Shown piece by piece: positions 1 to 5,685 of a DNA stretch of 5,685 nucleotides (the stretch's first letter is position 1; the number at the start of each line of letters is the position of its first letter). The position numbers and the translations under genes are program-made. The DNA lies in contig NZUQ01000164.1 of the NCBI GenBank assembly GCA_002697225.1, positions 1 to 5,685 on the forward strand. The letters are read 5' to 3'. This DNA is from Candidatus Poribacteria bacterium (lineage in GTDB: Bacteria > Poribacteria > WGA-4E > UBA9662). The notes beneath the pieces are model-generated. The model made no database searches and was not told the DNA's origin. It was given only the letters and a program-made list of their open reading frames with translations.

Positions 1-1818
1 GATTTCCCCAGCAATCCAATGTGTTTCATCCCCGCCTGCCCATCCAAAGTCCCCCTTTAAGAAATTACCTGGAGATACACTCTCAACCTCAAGCACCTCA
101 GCATCAAACTTAATAGCAAATTGGTAACCATACAAATCTTTGGCATTTTCAGCCCGCACTTCGGCAATCAGATTCTCAAATGAAGCTTCTCTGACAGCAA
201 ACTTAACAATCGTTGGGTCAACAAACGGGCTCATATCCCAGATCAGAATTTCTCCATTGTTTGTACCAGTAACGACCAAGGATCCATCTGGTGAGAACGC
301 CAAAGAATGAATATAGTTGTTATCCAATTTCAGTGTTGCGATCTCTGCTTTGCCAGCTATCGACCAAACTTTCAATTCACGCGACCCCGAAGCAATAACT
401 CTTCCATCCGGAGAGAAAGCGACTGACGAAACATCGGAGGTATGCCCAGTCAATGCCACGATCTCTTTTTTTTCATCAACTGACCACAGCCTCACTGTAT
501 TATCAGACAAACCGAAAGTCAGCAATTCCCCATCGGGTGAAAAGTCCAGAGACCAAATCCAACCAGTTCCTTTATATAATTTCTCAAATTCAATTTCTTT
601 CCCAATGAGTAGTTGATCAGTTTCTTGGATAACTCCCAGGTATTCAACCAAGGCTGTGCCAGATTTGATTTCTTCTCCAAAGCTAATTGTAAAGATTTCC
701 CCACCATCATCATCAACAAAAATTGCTTTACCGTCAGGGTCAACGAGTACGGATTTAGATTCATCCAAAGCAACCATAAATAAATCATCTTTACCGTCAA
801 CCTCTACCCTATCAACATGAATCTTATGTAAGCCTGGTATCAAGGAAGTTACTAATGGAAGATCAACCCGAACCAAACCTGTACCGCCGTCGTTTTCGAT
901 TTCCACTACGTCTATTTTCGCATCTTTTCTTTCAACTTCAACTAAAGCCATACCAGGCTTAATTTCTTCACCAAAAGAGAGTGAAATCAACTCATGTCCC
1001 TCAATATTTATAAAAGTTGCCCGACGATCCGTAACAACTTCGGTGCTCTTCTCATCGAGGAAAACTAGAAACTGATCGGTTCCTTCTCTCATTTTAACAC
1101 GAATCTTATGTAACCCGGATGTCAAAAAGGTTTCCGATGGCAAGGAAACAGTAAGCAGCCCTGTGCCACCATCGCTTATAATTTCAGCGGTAGACATTTT
1201 CGGAGGAAGTGCATCACCTTGTTCGGCTAATGACCAAAACCTTAAATCAACTGAACCAGAAGCTAGAATACCCCCATCCCGAGAAAAATCTAACGACTGC
1301 AGGATGTTTTCTTGCCGGGGGAGGGTTCGGATTAACTGCTTATCGGCTACTGACCACAGCTTAATACGATAATCTCTACCACCAGAAGCAAGAACATCAC
1401 CATCCGGTGAAAATGCTAATGTTTCAACACCATAACGATGACCAACAAAAGTCGCAATCTCCTGCTGATTCTCAACAGCCCACAGTTTGATGGTCTTATC
1501 GTTTGAAGCCGAAGCAATAAACCTTCCATCTGGTGAAAAGACAATCGAAGTAACTCCTCCTTGGTGACCTTCTAATGTTGCGATTTCATTTTGACCTGAA
1601 AGTGACCACAGTTTGATTGTCTTGTCGTTTGAACCAGAAGCAATAACTTTCCCATTAGGTGAAAAAGCTACAGAACTAATCCAAGCCTCATGCCCCCACA
1701 ATATATGCTTTGGTAATTCGCGAGACTGCTGAGTATTACCAACTTTGGAAGGTAAAAACAAAGCAACAAAACATAAGGTTACGTATAATATACCCAAACA
1801 ACTGAAACTTCGAAGCAC
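1..1818 (-). CDS. Secreted WD40-propeller protein with inserted duplicated domain and C-terminal cohesin-type domain (partial, 3' end outside window)
   Basis: The minus-strand frame is open for 606 codons to the window edge. Residues 1-27 look like a Sec signal peptide (LRSF, then a hydrophobic run) with no clear lipobox. Seven WD40 blades follow, ending at Trp 71, 113, 155, 195, 445, 485 and 527, most carrying FSPDG and IASGS-type motifs. The usual WD is mostly WS or WA. Blades are 40-42 residues apart except between 4 and 5, where about 210 extra residues are inserted. Residues 536-606 begin a cohesin-type domain (DLYGYQFAIKFD, VLEVESVSPGNFLKGD). No dockerin is in view. WD40 propellers usually serve as protein-binding scaffolds and cohesin domains in adhesion or surface assembly, so an envelope or extracellular binding role is inferred; no catalytic motif is visible. 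An in-frame TAA lies at 1861-1863. I chose GTG at 1818 (AGGA nine bases upstream); TTG at 1839, close behind AGAAGG, would add seven residues. The gene diverges from the protease gene. Confidence 0.88.
   Translation of the reverse strand, partial: MLRSFSCLGILYVTLCFVALFLPSKVGNTQQSRELPKHILWGHEAWISSVAFSPNGKVIASGSNDKTIKLWSLSGQNEIATLEGHQGGVTSIVFSPDGRFIASASNDKTIKLWAVENQQEIATFVGHRYGVETLAFSPDGDVLASGGRDYRIKLWSVADKQLIRTLPRQENILQSLDFSRDGGILASGSVDLRFWSLAEQGDALPPKMSTAEIISDGGTGLLTVSLPSETFLTSGLHKIRVKMREGTDQFLVFLDEKSTEVVTDRRATFINIEGHELISLSFGEEIKPGMALVEVERKDAKIDVVEIENDGGTGLVRVDLPLVTSLIPGLHKIHVDRVEVDGKDDLFMVALDESKSVLVDPDGKAIFVDDDGGEIFTISFGEEIKSGTALVEYLGVIQETDQLLIGKEIEFEKLYKGTGWIWSLDFSPDGELLTFGLSDNTVRLWSVDEKKEIVALTGHTSDVSSVAFSPDGRVIASGSRELKVWSIAGKAEIATLKLDNNYIHSLAFSPDGSLVVTGTNNGEILIWDMSPFVDPTIVKFAVREASFENLIAEVRAENAKDLYGYQFAIKFDAEVLEVESVSPGNFLKGDFGWAGGDETHWIAGEI
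634..1188 (-). repeat. Two diverged copies of an unrecognised ~90-residue domain inserted in the WD40 propeller
   Basis: Copy A spans about 934-1188 (residues 211-295) and copy B about 634-906 (residues 305-395) of the WD40-cohesin gene. Both share, in order, DGGTGL, LP, GLHKI.V, a D-F-V-LDE segment, a V-D segment, E-[IL]-hydrophobic-S, and SFGEEIK.G.ALVE. Their codons have diverged, so this is an old domain duplication rather than a DNA repeat. Copy B also carries Asp-rich stretches (VDPDG, VDDDGG) that could bind a metal. The alternating pattern suggests a beta-rich fold. I do not recognise the family. The copies fall between propeller blades 4 and 5 and would project from the propeller. 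Confidence 0.8.
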
Positions 1819-2047
1819 AAATTTTATTCCTAAAATCAATATCCTTCTCGTTCCTAAATATTAGACAGGCCTTGCACAATGTAACCACTTAACGCCATTA
1901 TCAAGACAGGTGAAAGCCCAGCTGACACAAACGAGCAAAACAAATGTCCAAAGCCACGCTCTACCCAAACAAATCTGTTCAATTCAACACTAAGCCGAAT
2001 CAGCTCCCAAATTCGGCAAACCTGCTTTTATTAAGAGCCTTGATTTC
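1819..2047. promoter_or_regulatory. Divergent intergenic region between the WD40-cohesin and protease genes
   Basis: These 229 bases separate two divergent genes and should hold both promoters. The only candidate boxes are weak. On the minus strand there is TTGATA (1904-1899) with TACATT (1883-1878), 15 bases apart. On the plus strand there is TTGCAC (1872-1877) with CATTAT (1896-1901), 18 bases apart. Neither is convincing. I see no coding potential. A short inverted repeat is listed separately. Confidence 0.4.
1994..2017. repeat. Short inverted repeat upstream of the protease gene
   Basis: GCCGAAT (1994-2000) and ATTCGGC (2011-2017) form a perfect 7-bp inverted repeat with a 10-base centre. 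It ends 30 bases before the ATG of the protease gene. It could be an operator or a small hairpin in the 5' leader. No T-tract follows, so it is not an intrinsic terminator. A 7-bp match can arise by chance. Confidence 0.4.
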
Positions 2048-4315
2048 ATGAACTCGATGAAGACTGTTAACTTACACTACTGGGTATGGCTGACTATCAT
2101 GGCAAAAACAGCCCTAATCATGGCCATGATTCCACTCTTCAATTTGCTTGCCTTCGAGTTCTGTGCAGTTCTTGCATTTGTCATATCAATAGCTTCTGCC
2201 CATATAACTATCAATACTCCACAAGTACACTTCGCAAAAGTTGTGGACTCACCATATGAGTTCATCAGTAACACATTCTGGCTATCACTAACTATTAACC
2301 TCACTTTGCTGATTCTACCATTTCTGATCATCATACTCAATGCATTTCGTGTACCGAACTGCAATTTCACCGAAGGATTTCTATTTCTTCTACTTTTACC
2401 AGTAACCAGTTGTATTTACGGAACATCGGTGGGACTATGTTTTAAGCTGTTACTGAGGCACCATGCATTTCTAGCTTACCTCAGCTACAATTTTGCTACG
2501 CTGTTACTGCTTCTACATAATATTGCTTTCGATCCCCCTGTGTTTGGATTTCACTCAACTTTCGGTTATTTCCCCGGTCCAATTTATGACACGCAAATAC
2601 CAATTACAACGACGCTGCTCCTTGCTCGAAGCACTACTTTGCTAATATCTGCGATTTTCTTTCAACTTTCCCGCCTGATCCACCAAAAACCTAGAATTCA
2701 CTGCCTCCGCTCATTGGTGAGTTTTATTCCTCTAATGATATTGGTTCTGGGGTTTGCATCGATCTGGTTATACAGGAGCGAACTTGGCCTACGGCCAACA
2801 CGCAGTTTTATCGAAAAAAAGTTAGGAGGCTTTTACCAAACCGAAAACTTCTTATTATTCTTCGAGGAAGGATCAGTTGTTGAAAATGAAATCGAGAAAG
2901 TTGCAGTCGATCATGAATTCAGATATGCACAATTGATCAAATATTTTCAAATTAAACCAGACAAAAAAGTGCGGTCATATATATACACATCTCCCGAACA
3001 AAAGAAACGCCTCATGGGAGCTAAACACACATCATTACAGGACGTAACTGGCTATGGGTTACACATTAATTTCGAAGACTTCCCTCACCCAGTCCTAAAG
3101 CACGAGCTGGCACATGTTCTAACCTCAGAATGGCACTCTTTTCTACCAATTAGCCTTAAACTAGGCTTACATGAAGGAATCGCAGTCGCTGCCGAGTGGG
3201 ACAGCGGAGATTTAGACCCACACCAATGGACTCGAGCCATGCATGACCTCAATATCGCTCCATCAATACGAAAAATCATGGGACTTGGATTCTGGCTACA
3301 ATCGGGTTCCTTAAGCTATACGGTAGCTGGTTCCTTCGTTCGCTTCCTAGTCGACACCTACGGCATCGAGAAATTCAAGCACGTATTCCCAACTGGAAAT
3401 TTCGAGAAGATCTACCACAAGAATCTAGCAACACTCAATCAGGAATGGCAGGCTTTTTTAGATGAAATCGTCCTAACAAATCGAGATCTGCGTGTTGCTG
3501 AATACCGGTTCAAACACCCAAGTATTTTTCAGGAGCATTGTGCCCATGAAGTAGCTGACCTTTCGACAAAAGCTTGGGCAGCTTATAGTCGATCAGATTG
3601 GTATACAGCGATCGACTTCTTCAATAAAATTCATAAACTTGATTCTGATAATCCAAAAAATTTCAGGGGCCTGATGTTATCTAACTATCAACTTGGTCTA
3701 CAAAACGAAGCAACTAAGATCGCCCAACATATAATCAAACACCCTAAATCAAATATGCATTTAGTTGCCGAAGCAAAAAATATTATAGGTAATGTTCACT
3801 GGCAAAACGAAGAATTAGGCGAAGCAACGTCAACTTTCCAAGATGTGCTTGCACTACATGCTTCAGATTCAATTGATCGTAATATACAAGCAAAACTAGT
3901 CGCATTAGCTACAAAATCACGGCCTCACCGAAAAAGATTAAAACGAATCCTGATTGGCAGGTTATCCAATAGATTGAGAATGGTACTTCTTAATGAAGCC
4001 ATGCAAAAACAACCAGATTCCGGTCTCATTCACTACCTAATTGGGCGACAACTCCATCTCGATCAACAATTTTCTAAATCAAATCAATACCTACTTCAAG
4101 CCAAGGCTCTAAACTTACCTGATAACCTGAAAATCGAAAACCTTCGCTTAATTGGTATAAATGGATACCACATAGACAAATGCAAACTAGCAATCAATCA
4201 CTTCAACAAGATACTCAAGATTTATAATTTACCAAGAGGAAAGCTTAATCGAGTCAAAGAGTGGATTGAACGTTGCCAACGGAACTTTCAAGGAAGCCAG
4301 TCGCAACGAAAATAA
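2048..4315 (+). CDS. Polytopic membrane protein with gluzincin metalloprotease (peptidase MA-like) domain and TPR tail
   Basis: The product has 755 residues. About seven hydrophobic segments lie near residues 13-33, 36-55, 76-98, 108-133, 138-160, 186-208 and 223-242. Positively charged loops at 133-139 and 208-221 suggest they are cytoplasmic, which puts everything after residue 243 outside the membrane. A zinc-protease site HELAH occupies 352-356 (ligands His352 and His356, catalytic Glu353), with Glu376 in LHEGIA, 20 residues on, as the likely third ligand. The following AGSFVRFLVDTYG segment (427-439) fits peptidase MA-like families. From about 505 to 725 the sequence is helical and TPR-like (for example AWAAYSRSDWYTAIDFFNKI). 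The likely role is cleavage of an envelope protein, with the TPRs binding a partner; the substrate is unknown. The start is uncertain: the ATG has only AAGAG ten bases upstream, and Met4, Met18, Met25 and Met27 are alternatives. No terminator is seen downstream. Confidence 0.87.
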   Translation: MNSMKTVNLHYWVWLTIMAKTALIMAMIPLFNLLAFEFCAVLAFVISIASAHITINTPQVHFAKVVDSPYEFISNTFWLSLTINLTLLILPFLIIILNAFRVPNCNFTEGFLFLLLLPVTSCIYGTSVGLCFKLLLRHHAFLAYLSYNFATLLLLLHNIAFDPPVFGFHSTFGYFPGPIYDTQIPITTTLLLARSTTLLISAIFFQLSRLIHQKPRIHCLRSLVSFIPLMILVLGFASIWLYRSELGLRPTRSFIEKKLGGFYQTENFLLFFEEGSVVENEIEKVAVDHEFRYAQLIKYFQIKPDKKVRSYIYTSPEQKKRLMGAKHTSLQDVTGYGLHINFEDFPHPVLKHELAHVLTSEWHSFLPISLKLGLHEGIAVAAEWDSGDLDPHQWTRAMHDLNIAPSIRKIMGLGFWLQSGSLSYTVAGSFVRFLVDTYGIEKFKHVFPTGNFEKIYHKNLATLNQEWQAFLDEIVLTNRDLRVAEYRFKHPSIFQEHCAHEVADLSTKAWAAYSRSDWYTAIDFFNKIHKLDSDNPKNFRGLMLSNYQLGLQNEATKIAQHIIKHPKSNMHLVAEAKNIIGNVHWQNEELGEATSTFQDVLALHASDSIDRNIQAKLVALATKSRPHRKRLKRILIGRLSNRLRMVLLNEAMQKQPDSGLIHYLIGRQLHLDQQFSKSNQYLLQAKALNLPDNLKIENLRLIGINGYHIDKCKLAINHFNKILKIYNLPRGKLNRVKEWIERCQRNFQGSQSQRK

Positions 4316-4357
4316 TTTGTTCTAATTTGATCAGTTTCTTTGTTCTTTCTTACAATC

Positions 4358-4386
4358 TTGACATGACCAAGGAGGTACGCTAAAAT
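4358..4386 (+). promoter_or_regulatory. Near-consensus sigma-70 promoter for the pseudopilin gene
   Basis: TTGACA (4358-4363, perfect -35) is followed by a 17-base spacer and TAAAAT (4381-4386, five of six matches to the -10 consensus). Transcription should start near 4393-4395, and the pseudopilin ATG is at 4395, so the mRNA would have a leader of zero to two bases. A tempting AAGGAGG (4369-4375) lies inside the spacer and would not be transcribed from this promoter. On a longer transcript it would still sit 19 bases from the ATG, too far for normal use. The boxes are visible; the start site is inferred. Confidence 0.7.
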
Positions 4387-4394
4387 AGCCAGAC

Positions 4395-4823
4395 ATGAAC
4401 AGAAAGACAGATTTAGCTAACTCTGGAATGACTCGAATCCAGTTGCTCATACTAGCGGTCTTGGTCATAATAATTATTGGCCTGTCCCTTCCACCGTTTC
4501 TAAAAGACAGAAAAATTTCTCAAGCCGATGTTGATGTTGAAACAATTGCAAAAGCAATTAAAAAATACCATAAACATACTGGAGAATATCCAGATAAATT
4601 ACAAGATTTGGCCAAAAACCCGGGCGTCAGAGGGTGGAAATCCCCCTACCTCGATAAAGTTCCGAAAACACCATGGAACGGAGATTACCAGCTGATCCAC
4701 AATTCATATAAAATATGTATAGCTGAAGATAACCGGGTACCACCAAAATATCGACTTGGGCAAATTGCAGAGATCAGTAGAGTTTATGCAAAGAACCAAG
4801 AATCGCAAAAATATTGGTGGTAA
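4395..4823 (+). CDS. GspG-like type II secretion pseudopilin with Gln at mature position 5
   Basis: The product has 142 residues. It has a short basic leader (residues 1-11, ending Gly11), a prepilin cleavage site G/MTRIQ and a hydrophobic helix (about 15-36) ending LPP, all typical of class III signal sequences. The following segment matches the major-pseudopilin (T2SSG) fold: DVDVETIAKAIKKYHKHTGEYP (43-64, long helix into the YP turn), then LQDLAKNPGVRGWKSPYLDKVPKTPW (68-93) and GDYQLI. GspG-type subunits polymerise into the periplasmic pseudopilus that drives secretion. Cleavage and N-methylation by prepilin peptidase are expected, and such a peptidase gene lies downstream. Two oddities are visible. 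Residue +5 of the mature form is Gln instead of the nearly invariant Glu. The usual calcium-loop tail is replaced by a different C-terminus ending in YWW. It could be a minor pseudopilin or a type IV pilin-like protein instead. The gene appears to have its own promoter. Confidence 0.85.
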   Translation: MNRKTDLANSGMTRIQLLILAVLVIIIIGLSLPPFLKDRKISQADVDVETIAKAIKKYHKHTGEYPDKLQDLAKNPGVRGWKSPYLDKVPKTPWNGDYQLIHNSYKICIAEDNRVPPKYRLGQIAEISRVYAKNQESQKYWW

Positions 4824-4840
4824 TACGATTAATTCACCTC

Positions 4841-4853
4841 GGAGGTCATCATG
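4841..4853 (+). promoter_or_regulatory. Strong Shine-Dalgarno and ATG heading the broken transporter gene
   Basis: GGAGG (4841-4845) stands five bases before ATG (4851-4853). It is the best-placed ribosome binding site in the window. The frame it opens encodes only 32 codons and stops at TGA 4947-4949, so it probably marks the original start of the gene now reduced to the remnant that follows. Confidence 0.6.
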
Positions 4854-5062
4854 TCTCAAATAGTTTCTTCAGGCCCCAGTTTTCCCAAAATCCTGGAGGT
4901 AACATTACACCAATCGGATCTGCTTCTACAGTCGTTGCTGTTACCATGATGCACAAATATCAGATCAAAATGTCGTTCGCTGGTTTTGTAAGTAAAGCTT
5001 TTATTTTTGCCTTCGTACAATTAGTGATTGCAACATTTTATGTCGTTTTGTTTTTAAGTTAG
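4851..5062 (+). pseudogene. Remnant of an ArsB/NhaD/SLC13-type ion transporter gene (internal deletion)
   Basis: From about 4892, in the frame ending at TAG 5060-5062, the sequence encodes PGGNITPIGSASTVVAV, then SFAGFV and a hydrophobic helix ending FYVVLFLS. This matches the C-terminus of ion-transporter superfamily proteins (CitMHS, SLC13 or NhaD-like permeases), which carry a GGN-T-IG-SAN-type motif before their last helix. Here the usual Asn of SAN is Thr. Such proteins normally exceed 400 residues; only about 56 remain. The well-initiated frame from ATG 4851 (MSQIVSSGPSFPKI...) is offset from the stump and stops at 4949. The simplest reading is a deletion that joined the first dozen or so codons to the last 56, out of frame. 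The stump frame is open back to TTG 4814, but that start has no ribosome binding site and overlaps the pseudopilin end, so expression is unlikely. Confidence is high for the homology and moderate for the deletion scenario. Confidence 0.72.
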
Positions 5063-5093
5063 CAATATTTATAGCCTACTCGATTTAAGCAGA

Positions 5094-5127
5094 AAACCAA
5101 TTCAAGTTCTTCAAACCAGATTGGTTT
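5094..5127. repeat. Inverted repeat between the transporter remnant and the prepilin peptidase gene
   Basis: AAACCAAT (5094-5101) and ATTGGTTT (5120-5127) form a perfect 8-bp inverted repeat around an 18-base loop. The stem is AT-rich and no good T-tract follows (CCCTTTCG), so it would be a weak terminator at best. It may be a leftover of the transporter gene's 3' end or a protein-binding site. The rest of 5063-5169 shows no coding signal. Confidence 0.35.
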
Positions 5128-5169
5128 CCCTTTCGAAGTCATTACTTACCTTAAACTTTATTACTCCTC

Positions 5170-5685
5170 ATGTCCGAGTATGAAATAGGAACAGCAATTA
5201 TTATCTTCGTCTTTGGTCTGGTCATCGGAAGTTTTTTGAATGTGTGTATACACCGAATCCCGAACGATGGGCTCTCCATCCACTTCCCACACCGATCCCT
5301 CTGCCCAAACTGCCAATCTCCAATACTGTTTTATGACAACATTCCAATTATCAGTTTCCTCTTACTGAAAGGAAAGTGTCGAAGCTGTCACATCAGAATC
5401 TCGATTATTTACCCAGTTGTTGAACTAACGACCGCAGTCATATTTCTATTTTTGTTTTATCATTTTGGTTTAACACTTGAACTGATTCAAGGAGCGCTGC
5501 TGGTTTCACTATTTATACCAATTGCCGTGATCGATACTAGGTGGATGATTATCCCAAATACAATTATTCTAACCGGCCTAATGACGGGCTTGGCAATAAT
5601 CACATTGATGGCTATCTTAAAGCAAGATATTAACTATCTTTTAAAACACATCTTATGGGCATCAACAGGAAGCATGACTATTCAA
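5170..5685 (+). CDS. Prepilin peptidase (GspO/PilD type, A24A family), partial, 3' end outside window
   Basis: The frame gives 172 residues and runs off the right edge. Residues 20-31 read GSFLNVCIHRIP, the signature start of bifunctional prepilin peptidases. A zinc-binding pair CPNC (45-48) and CRSC (70-73) follows, with YDNIPIISFLLLKGKC between them and YPVVE (81-85) after. Hydrophobic segments lie near 8-24, 86-97, 103-121 and 131-150. Asp122 in AVIDTRWMIIPN is the first catalytic aspartate; the second, in the GxGD region, should lie beyond the window. The enzyme cleaves the leader from type II secretion and type IV pilins and methylates the new N-terminus. The pseudopilin encoded upstream is an obvious candidate substrate. 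The ATG at 5170 is the only ATG between the in-frame TAA at 5152 and the conserved core, but no Shine-Dalgarno precedes it (TTACTCCTC instead). Confidence 0.93.
   Translation, partial: MSEYEIGTAIIIFVFGLVIGSFLNVCIHRIPNDGLSIHFPHRSLCPNCQSPILFYDNIPIISFLLLKGKCRSCHIRISIIYPVVELTTAVIFLFLFYHFGLTLELIQGALLVSLFIPIAVIDTRWMIIPNTIILTGLMTGLAIITLMAILKQDINYLLKHILWASTGSMTIQ

Noticed and set aside
317..616. Plus-strand open frame of 99 codons
   Set aside because: It is antisense to the WD40-cohesin gene; its Pro/Ser-rich sequence mirrors the repeated FSPDG codons and has no own signal.
519..800. Minus-strand open frame of 93 codons
   Set aside because: It is out of frame inside the WD40-cohesin gene, whose own frame is open throughout and carries clear domain motifs.
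1163..1372. Plus-strand open frame of 69 codons
   Set aside because: It is antisense to the WD40 blades and low in plausibility as a protein.
1863..1911. AGACAGG occurring twice in the divergent intergenic region (1863-1869 and 1905-1911)
   Set aside because: Two copies of a 7-mer with no further extension or regular spacing are too weak to call an operator.
2077..2370. Minus-strand open frame of 97 codons
   Set aside because: It is antisense to the membrane segments of the protease gene, with no ribosome site or recognisable motif.
3085..3279. Minus-strand open frame of 64 codons
   Set aside because: It is antisense to the HELAH region of the protease gene, which is clearly the coding strand.
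4316..4357. Possible terminator after the protease gene
   Set aside because: The stretch is T-rich but contains no stable stem, so an intrinsic terminator cannot be supported.
4363..4383. Six-codon leader-like ORF (MTKEVR) just before the pseudopilin gene
   Set aside because: It lies between and over the -35 and -10 boxes, has no ribosome site of its own, and such tiny ORFs occur by chance.

Overview
The window looks like bacterial chromosome of moderately low G+C. The strongest lineage hint is the leftmost gene, which joins a WD40 propeller to a cohesin-type domain in one secreted protein. I associate that combination with Candidatus Poribacteria and similar uncultured lineages. This is a tentative inference from memory and nothing else in the window proves it. 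No RNA gene, insertion sequence or CRISPR array is visible.

Layout. (1) Positions 1-1818, minus strand: the first 606 codons of a large secreted protein that runs off the left edge. It has a signal peptide, seven WD40 blades and the start of a cohesin-type domain. About 210 residues made of two diverged copies of an unrecognised ~90-residue unit are inserted between blades 4 and 5. (2) Positions 1819-2047: a divergent intergenic region with a short inverted repeat. (3) Positions 2048-4315, plus strand: a polytopic membrane protein with a gluzincin metalloprotease domain (HELAH ... E) and a TPR tail, predicted to lie outside the cytoplasmic membrane. (4) Positions 4358-4386: a near-consensus sigma-70 promoter placed so that its transcript would be almost or fully leaderless. 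(5) Positions 4395-4823: a GspG-like type II secretion pseudopilin with Gln in place of the hallmark Glu at mature position 5. (6) Positions 4841-5062: a good ribosome binding site and ATG, then an out-of-frame C-terminal stump of an ArsB/NhaD/SLC13-type ion transporter, which looks like a gene gutted by an internal deletion. (7) Positions 5170-5685: the N-terminal 172 codons of a prepilin peptidase (GspO/PilD type), cut by the right edge.

The pseudopilin and prepilin peptidase belong to one pathway: the peptidase would cleave and methylate the pseudopilin before it is built into a type II secretion or type IV pilus-like apparatus. The secreted WD40-cohesin protein and the membrane protease could be envelope partners or clients of that apparatus, but only their proximity suggests it. 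I do not see a complete undescribed system. The best leads are the unknown repeat domain inside the propeller, the Glu5-to-Gln pseudopilin with a leaderless promoter, and the transporter remnant between two secretion genes.
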